Assembly: GCF_039538365.1 (NCBI RefSeq)
Contig: NZ_BAABCA010000001.1
Location: forward strand, 744,001 to 808,000
Reading direction: 5' to 3'
From: Postechiella marina
Lineage (GTDB): Bacteria > Bacteroidota > Bacteroidia > Flavobacteriales > Flavobacteriaceae
Length of the DNA: 64,000 nt
A model generated the notes under the pieces. The model saw only the letters and a program-made list of their open reading frames with translations, was not told where the DNA came from and did not search any database. Shown here piece by piece: positions 52,206 to 61,555 of the stretch (positions within the stretch are counted from its first letter, which is position 1; each line of letters starts with the position of its first letter). The translations under genes and the position numbers were made by a program.

Positions 52206-52376
52206 TTAACTAGCATCATTTATTTCGTCTTTTACTTCATCTGTAGCATCTTCTACCTCGTCACCTACTTCTTCAATAGCTTCTTCTACTTTGTCTTTTG
52301 GTTTCTTTTCTCTACAACTTGTTATTGTTGTAGATATGGTAAATAATAATGCTAATGTTAATATGATTTTTTTCAT
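52206..52376 (-). CDS. Small acidic lipoprotein
   Basis: 56 residues, below the usual size limit for gene calling. MKKIILTLALLFTISTTITS followed by Cys21 is a lipobox-type signal, and the mature peptide KDKVEEAIEEVGDEVEDATD is an acidic heptad-like helix, as in small flavobacterial surface lipoproteins. It lies ~50 bases upstream of the secreted protein on the same strand and is probably cotranscribed. Start and stop were read by hand. Confidence 0.65.
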   Translation of the reverse strand: MKKIILTLALLFTISTTITSCREKKPKDKVEEAIEEVGDEVEDATDEVKDEINDAS

Positions 52377-52848
52377 GTTTTTTGATTTGTACGATTTATA
52401 CTTTTTGTAAAAGCTCTTCTATAAGAGAAAAAAAGTATTAATAAATATGAAAGGTTAATTTTTTATTATAGAAAAGATTTCTAAAATAAATACTATTACT
52501 ATTTGAGTTATAGTAAAATTAAGGTTCTTATTTATTTGTGATTTAATAATTTACCTGCAAGATAAATCTACTCTAAGTATTAGAGAATTTGTTCTTAGGC
52601 TAGGTTTTGTTTGTGCCTAAGACTGAGTGTTGTTGCGCAGAAATATGTATAAATCTAGAAGTAAATATTAATTTCTATTAATTCTAAAATTTTCTAGTAC
52701 ATACACGTGTCAATAATTAATTGGCTTAAATAATTTGCCAGAATAATCTTGGAATTCAGATTAATTAAACCCAACATTACATGCTATTTGCATATAATGT
52801 TAAGTTTTAAGATTACTTATATTTTTTTACAACAAAAGTAATGTCGTT
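52377..52848. other. Intergenic, 472 bases
   Basis: AT-rich, no coding frame of length, no RNA gene recognised. It carries the promoter side of the small lipoprotein and the 3' side of the Dps gene. Confidence 0.45.
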
Positions 52849-53355
52849 TTAAATAACTTCAACAACATCTTCTTTTAAAGTATCGGTTGTTTTTTTAGTC
52901 CAAGCATCTAGCATCCAACTCGTTTTTTCTAACTCTCGAATGTAGGCGCCTATTAAATCTATTGTACCTTCGTCTTCTGCTTTATTGGCTTTTCTAATTA
53001 CATTTTTCATTTGTTTAAGTAGTAATTTATGATCGTTTAAGGTTTCTAAAACCATATCTTGATCTTCTTTTACTGGCGTTTTTTCTGCAATAGATGATGT
53101 TTTTATATAGTCATCTAATCTACTCATTGGATGATAGCGTAGCGTTAAAATACGTTCTGCAATTTCATCAATTTTTACACGAGCATCGTTGTACATGCTT
53201 TCGAATTTAATGTGTAAATCGAAAAAGTTTTTCCCGATAACATTCCAATGGTTGCTTCGTAATTTTTGATAGTAAATGTGGTAGTCTGCTAATAAAATAT
53301 TCAATTCCACCACCACAGGCAATAAGTCTTCATCATTCATATTTAAATAGCTCAT
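52849..53355 (-). CDS. dps: Dps-family ferritin-like protein
   Basis: 168 residues. Four-helix ferritin-like: LLADYHIYYQKLRSNHWNVI (His36, ferroxidase), FFDLHIKFESMYNDARVKID with the Asp/Glu ligands, ERILTLRYHPMSRLDDYI. It stores iron and shields DNA from peroxide in stress. Upstream on the minus strand a TTG-N19-TATATTG (deviating from TTTG by one base) could be its promoter, ~45 bases before the start. Confidence 0.88.
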   Translation of the reverse strand: MSYLNMNDEDLLPVVVELNILLADYHIYYQKLRSNHWNVIGKNFFDLHIKFESMYNDARVKIDEIAERILTLRYHPMSRLDDYIKTSSIAEKTPVKEDQDMVLETLNDHKLLLKQMKNVIRKANKAEDEGTIDLIGAYIRELEKTSWMLDAWTKKTTDTLKEDVVEVI

Positions 53356-53513
53356 AATTAAATTGTTTTTTATTGTGTTCCCTTACAATATAGGAGCTAT
53401 ATCAATTTTGTCAAGCCATTTAACAGGGTTTAACCTTGTTAAGATTTATTTAACTTAAATTATGTTAATAAAAATTGAAAATGTTAATTTAATTATGATA
53501 AAAAGACTATTAA

Positions 53514-54293
53514 TTAATCGATAAAATCGATGTTTTTAAGAATTAAACCAGATGCAGGAGCTATATAGTTCATTTTTATATTGTTTTCTGGCTCTAGGCT
53601 ATTTTTTATGTCTTGAAGGGTTAATTTACCTTTGCCTAAATCTATTAAAGTCCCCATCATTAATCTAATTTGATTTCGCATAAATCCCTTTCCTTTTACT
53701 TTTAGCATGTATGTTTTTTTAGGAAAATAATTGGCTTGATAAATTGTATTTTCAACGATTTCGCAGCTTAGTATGGTTCTGTTATAAATACCATTATCAG
53801 TTGGTCTGAAGCAGTATGATTTTAAATAATGTTCGCCTTCAAAAAGTTTAGCACCTTGTTGCATTATTTCAATATCTAAATCATCTAGAATAGTTGTCAT
53901 TATTGGAGCGCAAAACGGATGACACTTTTCTCCATAGGCAAAAAGGTAATTGTATTCTTTTATTTTTGAATGTTGAATGATGTTAAACTGAGCATCAACT
54001 TCTTTAATGTTTAAAGCACGAATATCTTGAGGTAAATTGGTATTAAAAAGCTCTAAAAAGGCTGTAAGATCTTCAATAGGCTCAAATAAAAATAACTCGA
54101 TAGCTGCACATTCTGCAGATACCATAGCATCGGTTCTGCCAGAACTTAAACTTTTAAAACGTTTACCTTTAAGAATATAATTAAAGGTTCTATCTACCAT
54201 TAAATGTAGTGTTTTAACATCGGGTTGTTTTTGCCAACCATGAAACCTATAGCCTAAATATTGAATTGTAATGAGGTAAAAATATTTTTTCAA
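53514..54293 (-). CDS. tRNA pseudouridine synthase TruA paralogue
   Basis: 259 residues. TruA fold: IQYLGYRFHGWQKQPDV, then SSGRTDAMVSAECAA with the catalytic Asp (usual GRTDxGVHA; here AMVSA), FNIIQHSKIKEYNYL and KGKGFMRNQIRLMMGTL. The altered motif and low similarity suggest a second, specialised pseudouridine synthase rather than the housekeeping TruA. It isomerises uridine in RNA; the target position is unknown. Confidence 0.85.
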   Translation of the reverse strand: MKKYFYLITIQYLGYRFHGWQKQPDVKTLHLMVDRTFNYILKGKRFKSLSSGRTDAMVSAECAAIELFLFEPIEDLTAFLELFNTNLPQDIRALNIKEVDAQFNIIQHSKIKEYNYLFAYGEKCHPFCAPIMTTILDDLDIEIMQQGAKLFEGEHYLKSYCFRPTDNGIYNRTILSCEIVENTIYQANYFPKKTYMLKVKGKGFMRNQIRLMMGTLIDLGKGKLTLQDIKNSLEPENNIKMNYIAPASGLILKNIDFID

Positions 54294-54302
54294 TGTAATG
54301 TA

Positions 54303-56510
54303 TTATCTTTTTAATGTAAAATGTGTTTTAATGGTTTCTCCATTATGCAATTCGAGCAAGCACCAATAATCGTCTGCTAATAGTTTTTTTCCAGATAAAC
54401 TGCCATTCCAGCCTATGGTGTTAGATGCTAGTGTTTTTAATAGTTTACCATATCTATTAAATATATAAATAATTTTTATTTCGTTTTTTGGATCTTTTAC
54501 CTCCCAATAATCATGATTGCCATCTCCATTAGGAGTAAAAAACTTAGGAATTTCTATAATTCTATTTTCTGTTGTAAATCGATTCTCTTCACAATTCGTA
54601 GCATTTCCTAAAGCATTATATGGTGTTATAGTTACATAGATATTTGATTCGTCTGGTAAATCTACTGGAGGATTGTAAGCTGATACATTACCTGCGTCTA
54701 CAGCGTTTGCAATATCTGTACCGCCAGATGTTGTACCTATAGTAACCAAGTACCCGGTAGTATTAGGAATTAAATTCCAAGAAATATTACTATTTACAGC
54801 CACATTTTCGCTGTTATTTAAAGGGGCAGTTATAGATGTGCAATTAGGTGGTGTTTTTTCGGTTGTAAAGTATTTTTCACTACAGTTTGGTGCATTTCCT
54901 TCTAAGTTGTAAGGTGTAATAGTCGTGTAAATGGTGGTTTCGCTTGGCAAAGGAGAAGTTGGTGTGTATGTTGTAACATTACCTAAATCTCTTCCGTTTT
55001 CTATATCGGTACCACCAGAAGTTGTTCCTAAGCTAATAAAGTAACCTGTGGCATTTGTTACTGCACTCCACCTTATGCTAGTATTTACGCTAATATTTGT
55101 AGTTCTATTTAAAGGAGATAAAAATGATATACATGGAGGAAGTAAATTTTCGGTAGTAAAATTCTCTTCGTTGCAACCTAAAGATTTACCTGAAGCATTA
55201 TATGGTGTTATGGTAACATATATGGTTGTTTGCCCATCAAATTTGGATGAAGGCGTATATGTTGTTGTATTACCAACATCTATATTATTCGCAATATCTG
55301 TACCTCCAGAAGTAGTGCCCACATTAATAAAATAGCCTGTTGCATTTACGTCTGCATCCCAAGAAATACTTGATGTTACAGAAATATTATTTTCTCCGTT
55401 TCTAGGGTTACTCATTGTTGTACACGAGGTTTTTAAAAATGCGGTTTTAAAGGTTTCTTCGTCGCAGTTTTGAATAGCTTCGCCTAAATCGTTATATGGA
55501 ATTACTAAAACGTGTATGGTTTGGTTTTCTGGAAAATTTGTGCTTGGTGTAAATGTGGTAGTATTACCAACGTCCAACTTATTTGCAAATTCTGTACCTG
55601 CAGGAAAAGTGCCAACAGTAATGTAATATCCTTTAGCATTGCTTACTGGTCTCCATGATATACTGCTAGAAATATTAACGTCTGTTTCGCCATTTGAAGG
55701 CGAAACTAAATCTGTACAAAGAGGTAAAATGGTTTCTGTAGTAAACTTTTTTTCGATACAACCCATTGCGCTTCCTATAGTATTATAAGGTGTAATGGTT
55801 ACATAAATGTCAGATTCACTTGGGTAATTCACTGTAGGAACATAGGTTGTGGTGTTGCCAAGATCTAAATTGTTTGCTATATCTGTACCTCCAGAGGTTG
55901 TACCAATATTTATAAAATAACCAGAAGCATTAACGACATTATTCCAAGATAAATTACTATTAACAGCTACATTACTAGAGTTGTTTATGGGAGAAAAAAA
56001 TGATGTACATGAAGGAGGTGATAGTTTTTGAGTTCTAAAGCGTTCTTGCCCACAAGATGTAGCACTTCCTAGTGCATTATAAGGTATTATAGAGACATAA
56101 ATATAAGAGTCTTCTGGAAAGTCTGTTGTTGGATTATAAATTGTGTTATTGCCAACATCTAGATTATTTGCAATTTCTGTACCTCCATAGGTAGTTCCTA
56201 CATTTATAATATAACCTACAGCATCGGTTACCGCACGCCAAGATAAGTTATTAGAAACAGAAATATTACTAGAATTATTTAAAGGCGAATTTAATCTTGT
56301 ACAATTAGGAACATATGCAGTTGACTTATATGTTGTTAATGGAGATGTTTTTTTCTCTATTACTTTGTTTTTATTGTTTATGTTGCTGTAATAGAGTTTT
56401 TTATGCCTTGTTTTTGTTTCGGTTTTAGAGTTAGAAAGGGTAATTGCTTGAACATTAAAAATATTAATGAAAACAAATGAGAAACTAAGAACCAATAGAT
56501 AACTTTTCAC
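54303..56510 (-). CDS. Type IX secreted protein with six ~92-residue repeats
   Basis: 735 residues from GTG 56510 (VKSYLLVLSFSFVFINIF is a good signal); ATG 56591 gives 762. Six tandem repeats, about residues 70-620 of the shorter form, each starting with a Cys (CTRL, CTSF, CTDL, CTTM, CISF, CTSI) and containing LSW or ISW, ATGYFINVGTTSGGTDIAN, NTTTYxP and IYVTITPYN. They look like fibronectin-III-type modules. The end is a gliding-motility/type IX domain: FFTPNGDGNHDYW, IYIFNRYGKLL. Probably a surface or secreted adhesin. Confidence 0.82.
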   Translation of the reverse strand: MKSYLLVLSFSFVFINIFNVQAITLSNSKTETKTRHKKLYYSNINNKNKVIEKKTSPLTTYKSTAYVPNCTRLNSPLNNSSNISVSNNLSWRAVTDAVGYIINVGTTYGGTEIANNLDVGNNTIYNPTTDFPEDSYIYVSIIPYNALGSATSCGQERFRTQKLSPPSCTSFFSPINNSSNVAVNSNLSWNNVVNASGYFINIGTTSGGTDIANNLDLGNTTTYVPTVNYPSESDIYVTITPYNTIGSAMGCIEKKFTTETILPLCTDLVSPSNGETDVNISSSISWRPVSNAKGYYITVGTFPAGTEFANKLDVGNTTTFTPSTNFPENQTIHVLVIPYNDLGEAIQNCDEETFKTAFLKTSCTTMSNPRNGENNISVTSSISWDADVNATGYFINVGTTSGGTDIANNIDVGNTTTYTPSSKFDGQTTIYVTITPYNASGKSLGCNEENFTTENLLPPCISFLSPLNRTTNISVNTSIRWSAVTNATGYFISLGTTSGGTDIENGRDLGNVTTYTPTSPLPSETTIYTTITPYNLEGNAPNCSEKYFTTEKTPPNCTSITAPLNNSENVAVNSNISWNLIPNTTGYLVTIGTTSGGTDIANAVDAGNVSAYNPPVDLPDESNIYVTITPYNALGNATNCEENRFTTENRIIEIPKFFTPNGDGNHDYWEVKDPKNEIKIIYIFNRYGKLLKTLASNTIGWNGSLSGKKLLADDYWCLLELHNGETIKTHFTLKR

Positions 56511-56612
56511 GGTAAATCTTTTTTGTTTTAAAATGTTGAAATTAAACTTTTTATTAATTGTGACAAAAATATTATAACTTGTAATACACATTACTAACTA
56601 AAACCACTAATT

Positions 56613-57032
56613 ATGTACAAATCAACAACAAGTAAACCTCCCTTTTGGTACTGGATAGTAAGCGCAATAGCTTTAATTTGGAACGCATTAGGAGTTGACG
56701 GGTATTTTAGTCAAGTCTATAATACCGAACGTTACCAAAATTCGTTTTCTGCCGAAGACCTAGAACTAGCTAGTAGTATGCCCTCGTGGACCACAGGAGC
56801 TTTTGCTATAGCGGTTTTTACAGGCGTTATTGCAGCCTTTGGGTTATTGCTAAGAAAAAAGTGGGCCACTCTTTTTTGGATTATTTCACTTATTGCTGTT
56901 ATACTTCAAATGGGTTATGCTTTAATTAATGGTTATGTAAGCCATATGGTAATGACGATTATGATTATTGTTTTTGCCTTTTTGTTTTTATGGTTTTCTA
57001 AGCATGCTCAATTAAAAAACTGGTTAGCCTAG
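56613..57032 (+). CDS. Hypothetical membrane protein
   Basis: 139 residues with four predicted helices (FWYWIVSAIALIWNALG, WTTGAFAIAVFTGVIAAFGLLL, ATLFWIISLIAVILQMGYALI, MVMTIMIIVFAFLFLWF). A pattern WNALGVDGYFSQ after the first helix is common to a flavobacterial family of unknown role. Divergent from the repeat protein, ends at a terminator. Confidence 0.8.
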   Translation: MYKSTTSKPPFWYWIVSAIALIWNALGVDGYFSQVYNTERYQNSFSAEDLELASSMPSWTTGAFAIAVFTGVIAAFGLLLRKKWATLFWIISLIAVILQMGYALINGYVSHMVMTIMIIVFAFLFLWFSKHAQLKNWLA

Positions 57033-57040
57033 TTTTTTTA

Positions 57041-57079
57041 TTAAAACAAACGAGATTACTTTTTTCTCGTTTGTTTTAA
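57041..57079. terminator. Bidirectional terminator, overlapping a coding end
   Basis: TTAAAACAAACGAGA and TCTCGTTTGTTTTAA, perfect 15-bp stem. The right arm also encodes the last codons of the minus-strand lipoprotein, whose stop begins at 57056. Confidence 0.87.
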
Positions 57080-57370
57080 TTTATCCAACACCCATTCCAG
57101 GTTATGTTTTGTTGCTTTAACAGGCTCATTTTTATTATTAGGAATATCCCATCTATCCAATTCTATGACATATTTTAATGATGAAATTTCATTATACGGT
57201 ATGTTTTTAATAGGTTCTATAACACCTATAAAAGGATTTGGATTATTTTGATCTGTTTCGCTTAGCGCTGAATTTTTAAAAGATTCGGAATCATCTGAAT
57301 CATTAAAACAAGAAAGTAAAAGACATGATAGGCAAAGAACCCATGCGCCTTTTGTAAAGGAGGAAGTCAT
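57056..57370 (-). CDS. Small hypothetical lipoprotein
   Basis: 104 residues. Lipobox LLLSC (Cys21). The rest is polar: IGVIEPIKNIPYNEIS, LKYVIELDRWDIPNNKNE, then a charged tail. No domain recognised. It lies ~60 bases from hisIE on the same strand but its end carries its own terminator, so it is probably the last unit after the his operon or separate. Confidence 0.7.
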   Translation of the reverse strand: MTSSFTKGAWVLCLSCLLLSCFNDSDDSESFKNSALSETDQNNPNPFIGVIEPIKNIPYNEISSLKYVIELDRWDIPNNKNEPVKATKHNLEWVLDKLKQTRKK

Positions 57371-57428
57371 TAATTTGGAGTTTAAGGTTAATGACTTATA
57401 TACGATAAACCAAACTAAAAAGATGACA

Positions 57429-58022
57429 CTATTTGTGTCTTCCTTTTAGTTCGTTTTCAATATCTTTTAAAGTAAAACCTTTAGCTTGCAATAACATTAG
57501 GTAGTGAAACATTAAATCTGCAGATTCGTATAAGAATAATTCATCATTATTATCCATAGCTTCAATAACTGTTTCTACAGCCTCCTCTCCTACTTTTTGA
57601 GCTACTTTATTTATCCCTTTAGAAAATAAACTTGCCACGTAAGACTTTTTAGTATCTTTATTAGCAACACGTTCTGCTATAACATCTTCAAGAGTAGAAA
57701 AGAACCCGTAAGACGGTGTGTTTTCTTCTTTCCAACAAGTATCTGTACCAGTATGACACGTTGGTCCTTCTGGATTTACTTGAATTAAAAGCGAATCGTT
57801 GTCGCAATCGTTTTTAATATCAACTAAGTTTAAAACATTACCACTCTCTTCTCCTTTTGTCCATAAACGTTGTTTACTTCTACTAAAAAAAGTAACTTGT
57901 TTTGTCTCTAATGTTTTTTTATAAGACTCCTCGTTCATGTACCCCAACATTAAAACTTTTTTTGTTGTGGCATCTTGTATTATAGCTGGAACTAATCCGT
58001 TTGCGTCGTATTTTATTGTCAT
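57429..58022 (-). CDS. hisIE: Bifunctional phosphoribosyl-AMP cyclohydrolase / phosphoribosyl-ATP pyrophosphatase
   Basis: 197 residues. HisI part about 1-105: VLMLGYMNEESYKKTLET, WTKGEESGN, DCDNDSLLIQV, PTCHTGTDTCW (zinc Cys). HisE part about 110-197: VASLFSKGINKVAQKVGEEAVETVIEA, DLMFHYLMLLQ. Catalyses steps two and three of histidine synthesis. Last his gene of the operon. Confidence 0.95.
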   Translation of the reverse strand: MTIKYDANGLVPAIIQDATTKKVLMLGYMNEESYKKTLETKQVTFFSRSKQRLWTKGEESGNVLNLVDIKNDCDNDSLLIQVNPEGPTCHTGTDTCWKEENTPSYGFFSTLEDVIAERVANKDTKKSYVASLFSKGINKVAQKVGEEAVETVIEAMDNNDELFLYESADLMFHYLMLLQAKGFTLKDIENELKGRHK

Positions 58023-58126
58023 AATATTTGTTTGTCATTACAAATCATTTTTAATGATATTGCAATCTGTTCAAATTTATCGTTTTACTAAAAAAGTTAT
58101 TTTGTCATTTATTTTTATAAAGACAA

Positions 58127-58882
58127 CTATAACCGTACTACTATATTGTTTTCTTTTAATGCAGATTTTAAATCTGGAATAGGAATTTCTCCAAAATGAA
58201 AAACGCTTGCTGCTAAAGCTGCATCAGATTTTCCATTTTCAAAAGTATCAATAAAATGCTGAACATTCCCTGCGCCACCAGATGCTATTATTGGAATATT
58301 TAAACTATCCGATAATTTAGCCAAAGCTTCATTTGCAAATCCATTTTTAGTACCATCATGATCCATAGAGGTAAAAAGAATTTCACCTGCACCACGCAGC
58401 TCAACCTCTTTTGCCCATTCAAATAAATCTATATCTGTAGGTATGGTTCCGCCAGCTAAATGCACTTTCCAATTTCCATCAATCTGTTTAGCATCAATAG
58501 CAACAACAACACATTGACTTCCAAATTTATCAGAAAGTTCGTTAATCAATTCTGGTCTTTTTACTGCAGAAGAGTTTATAGAAACCTTATCTGCTCCGCA
58601 TTGTAACAAAGCATCTACATGCTCTACAGAAGAGATGCCTCCTCCTACTGTAAATGGAATATTAACCTGTTCTGCTACACGCATCACCATATCTAAAGTA
58701 GTACCTCTACCTTCTAAAGTTGCTGCTATATCTAAAAAAACAAGTTCGTCTGCACCAACATCAGCATACTGTTTTGCCAATTCAACAGGATCACCAGCAT
58801 CTCTTAAATCTACAAAATTAACACCTTTTACAGTTCTTCCGTTTTTTATATCTAGACAGGGTATAATTCGCTTAGTTAGCAT
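58127..58882 (-). CDS. hisF: Imidazole glycerol phosphate synthase, cyclase subunit
   Basis: 251 residues. (beta/alpha)8 barrel: IIPCLDIKNGRTVKGVNF (Asp11), VGADELVFLDI, VSINSSAV, VVAIDAK (second Asp), GAGEILFTSMDHDGTKNG and ASGGAGN. It takes ammonia from HisH. It overlaps hisA by 11 bases. Confidence 0.96.
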   Translation of the reverse strand: MLTKRIIPCLDIKNGRTVKGVNFVDLRDAGDPVELAKQYADVGADELVFLDIAATLEGRGTTLDMVMRVAEQVNIPFTVGGGISSVEHVDALLQCGADKVSINSSAVKRPELINELSDKFGSQCVVVAIDAKQIDGNWKVHLAGGTIPTDIDLFEWAKEVELRGAGEILFTSMDHDGTKNGFANEALAKLSDSLNIPIIASGGAGNVQHFIDTFENGKSDAALAASVFHFGEIPIPDLKSALKENNIVVRL

Positions 58883-59600
58883 TGATTATGTAATTTTCTA
58901 ATTGTTTTAAACTAATCTTGTTTTCGTAAATAGCCTTTCCTATTATTGTCCCTTCACAGCCTAAATCTGCTAACTTAGGTAGCTCGTTAAAAGTTGAAAT
59001 ACCACCACTAGCAATTAATTTTACATGTGGTAATTGTTCAAGCATTTTTTTATACAGATCGAAAGATGGCCCTTGTAACATACCATCTTTAGCAATGTCT
59101 GTACATATAACATAAGAAACGCCCTGTGCCATATATCCTTTTACAAAAGGTATCAATTCCTCGTCTGATTCTTCTAACCAACCACTAATTGCTATTTTTT
59201 CGTTATTAGCATCTGCACCTAAAATAATTTTATCTGCTCCAAATTTAGACAACCAACTTTTAAAAACCTCTGGTTGCTTTACAGCAATACTTCCGCCTGT
59301 AATTTGTCCTGCTCCAGAATTAAAAGCAATTTTTAAATCCTCGTCGGTTTTTAAACCTCCACCAAAATCAATTTTTAAATTTGTTTTGGTTGCAATGTCT
59401 TCTAACACTTTATGATTTACAATGTGGCTTGCCTTTGCGCCATCTAAATCTACTAGATGTAAATATTCTATGCCATGAGCTTCGTATGCTTTAGCAATTT
59501 CTAAAGGTTGCTCGTTATATATTTTTTTTGTGTTATAATCTCCTTTAGAAAGTCTTACACACTTTCCGTCAATAACATCTATTGCTGGTATTATTCTCAT
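58872..59600 (-). CDS. hisA: ProFAR isomerase
   Basis: 242 residues. Barrel paralogous to HisF: IIPAIDVIDGKCVRLSKGDY (catalytic Asp), LHLVDLDGAKA, DFGGGLKTDEDL, VICTDIAKDGMLQGPSFDLY and ASGGISTFNEL. Isomerises ProFAR to PRFAR. A small plus-strand gene lies between it and hisH. Confidence 0.96.
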   Translation of the reverse strand: MRIIPAIDVIDGKCVRLSKGDYNTKKIYNEQPLEIAKAYEAHGIEYLHLVDLDGAKASHIVNHKVLEDIATKTNLKIDFGGGLKTDEDLKIAFNSGAGQITGGSIAVKQPEVFKSWLSKFGADKIILGADANNEKIAISGWLEESDEELIPFVKGYMAQGVSYVICTDIAKDGMLQGPSFDLYKKMLEQLPHVKLIASGGISTFNELPKLADLGCEGTIIGKAIYENKISLKQLENYIINAN

Positions 59601-59621
59601 TTATAATTATATATTTGTTTG

Positions 59622-59777
59622 ATGAACATAATAAAGAGTTTTTTTATTAGAATTATTATTTCTCTAGCAATCGCACAAGGTATTGCAAAAGAATTTCCTA
59701 AATATGAAGACATTTTATTAATATCATTAACTATATTATTGTTAGCTTTTTTATCTTATTTAGCTAATAAATTTTAG
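59622..59777 (+). CDS. Possible 51-residue membrane protein inside the his operon, opposite strand
   Basis: MNIIKSFFIRIIISLAIAQG, then KEFPKYEDILLISLTILLLAFLSYLANKF. One or two hydrophobic helices. A TATATTTG (59610-59617) ends four bases before its ATG, like the leaderless promoters at 10384 and 25517. It fills the 184-base gap between hisA and hisH, the only large gap inside the operon, and is antisense to the operon transcript. Short, so it may be chance. Confidence 0.45.
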   Translation: MNIIKSFFIRIIISLAIAQGIAKEFPKYEDILLISLTILLLAFLSYLANKF

Positions 59778-59784
59778 CCTCTTG

Positions 59785-60366
59785 CTATAACTCTAAAAAA
59801 TTCTCTAATATTTTTGCTCCTGCAGTACTACTTTTTTCTGGATGAAATTGTACGCCATAAAAATTATTATGTTGCAAAGCAGAAGCGTAATTAATACCAT
59901 AATCTGTTTTAGCTATTGTTTCTTCGCAATGTTCTGCATAATAACTATGTACCAAATACATGTATTCGTTTTCTTTAATGCCTTTAAACAAATTAGATTT
60001 TAAATCTTTTATAACATTCCATCCCATTTGTGGCACTTTCACATTATTATCAAAACGTTTTACATCGGTTTGAAAAATGCCAATTCCTTTTGTATTTCCT
60101 TCCTCTGTAGATTTACAAAGTAATTGCATACCTAAACAAATGCCTAAAACAGGTTGTTTAAGTGTTGGTATTAATTTATCTAAACCACTTTCGCGTAACA
60201 TTTTCATGGCACTACTGGCTTCTCCAACACCTGGAAATATAATTTTATCTGCAGCAATAATTTCATCTGGATTATTTGATAAAACAGCATCAACTCCCAA
60301 ACGTTTAAAAGCAAATTGTATGCTTTTAATATTTCCTGCTCCGTAATTTATTATAACTAATTTCAT
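59785..60366 (-). CDS. hisH: Imidazole glycerol phosphate synthase, glutaminase subunit
   Basis: 193 residues. Class I amidotransferase triad: Cys77 in GICLGMQLL, His in GVQFHPEKSS, and Glu after it. PGVGEASSAM is the HisH oxyanion signature. Supplies ammonia to HisF. Confidence 0.95.
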   Translation of the reverse strand: MKLVIINYGAGNIKSIQFAFKRLGVDAVLSNNPDEIIAADKIIFPGVGEASSAMKMLRESGLDKLIPTLKQPVLGICLGMQLLCKSTEEGNTKGIGIFQTDVKRFDNNVKVPQMGWNVIKDLKSNLFKGIKENEYMYLVHSYYAEHCEETIAKTDYGINYASALQHNNFYGVQFHPEKSSTAGAKILENFLEL

Positions 60367-60418
60367 TTTATTTTTTAAGCTTTTAGCTTCTTACTATTAG
60401 CCAATAGTAAATAGTTGT

Positions 60419-61555
60419 TTAAAGCATTCCTTTTGTACTTGGTAAAAACATTTTATTTGAATCTCTTTTTACAGCCATTTTCATGGCTTTCGCAAATGCT
60501 TTAAAAATACCTTCTATTTTATGATGCTCGTTAACACCTTCTGCTTTTACATTTAAGTTACATTTGGCACCATCTGTAAACGATTTAAATAAGTGAAAAA
60601 ACATTTCTGTTGGCATATCGCCTATTTTTTCTCGCTTAAATTCGGCATCCCATTCTAACCAGTTTCTTCCACCAAAATCGACAGCAACTTGTGCTAAACA
60701 ATCATCCATTGGTAAACAAAACCCATATCGCTCTATACCTAACTTATTTCCTAAAGCTTTATTAAATAATTCACCTAAAGCAATCATGGTATCTTCTATG
60801 GTATGGTGCTCGTCTACATTTAAATCACCATCAACCTTAACGGTTAAATCCATGGCACCATGGCGACCAATTTGATCTAGCATATGGTCGAAAAACGATA
60901 AACCCGTATTTATATCATTCTTCCCTGTTCCGTCTAAGTTTAATTTAATATAAATTTTAGTTTCGTTGGTGTTACGTGTAATCTCTACTACACGATCTTC
61001 TAATTTTAAAAACTCATAAATTTTAGACCAATCTGTACTTGTTAAAGCAATACAATCTAAAATCTCTTGTTTAGAGCTTTCTATTTCGTTAGCACCTAAT
61101 TCTGGATCTTCTGATAAAAAAATACCTTTTGCTCCTAAATTTTTGGCAAGCTCCATATCGGTAATTCTATCGCCTAAAACGAAAGAGTTTTTTAAATCGT
61201 AATTTTCTGAGAAATACTTAGTTAGTAAACCTGTTCTAGGCTTTCGTGTTTCGGCATTTTCGTGAGGAAACGTTTTATCTATGTGTACTTCTGTAAAAAC
61301 TACTCCTTCTTTAGCAAAAGCATCTATTATTTTATTTTGAGCTGGCCAAAAGGTATTTTCAGGAAAAGCATCTGTTCCTAATCCGTCTTGATTGGTTACC
61401 ATAACCAATTCGTAATCCAACTCACTAGCTATTTTAGCCATGTATTGAAACACTTTTGGGTAATATTCTAATTTTTCTAAACTATCTAATTGATAATCTA
61501 CAGGTGGCTCTAATACCAAAGTCCCGTCTCTGTCTATAAAAAGTACTTTTTTCAT
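60419..61555 (-). CDS. hisB: Bifunctional histidinol-phosphatase / imidazoleglycerol-phosphate dehydratase
   Basis: 378 residues. HAD phosphatase about 1-165 (FIDRDGTLVLE, VTNQDGLGTDAFP, KPRTGLL, VLGDRITDMELAKNLG). IGPD part about 185-378 (INTGLSFFDHMLDQIGRHGAMDL, EHHTIEDTMIALGE, DFGGRNWL, EGVNEHHKIEGIFKAFA). Its start overlaps the hisC stop by one base. Confidence 0.96.
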   Translation of the reverse strand: MKKVLFIDRDGTLVLEPPVDYQLDSLEKLEYYPKVFQYMAKIASELDYELVMVTNQDGLGTDAFPENTFWPAQNKIIDAFAKEGVVFTEVHIDKTFPHENAETRKPRTGLLTKYFSENYDLKNSFVLGDRITDMELAKNLGAKGIFLSEDPELGANEIESSKQEILDCIALTSTDWSKIYEFLKLEDRVVEITRNTNETKIYIKLNLDGTGKNDINTGLSFFDHMLDQIGRHGAMDLTVKVDGDLNVDEHHTIEDTMIALGELFNKALGNKLGIERYGFCLPMDDCLAQVAVDFGGRNWLEWDAEFKREKIGDMPTEMFFHLFKSFTDGAKCNLNVKAEGVNEHHKIEGIFKAFAKAMKMAVKRDSNKMFLPSTKGML

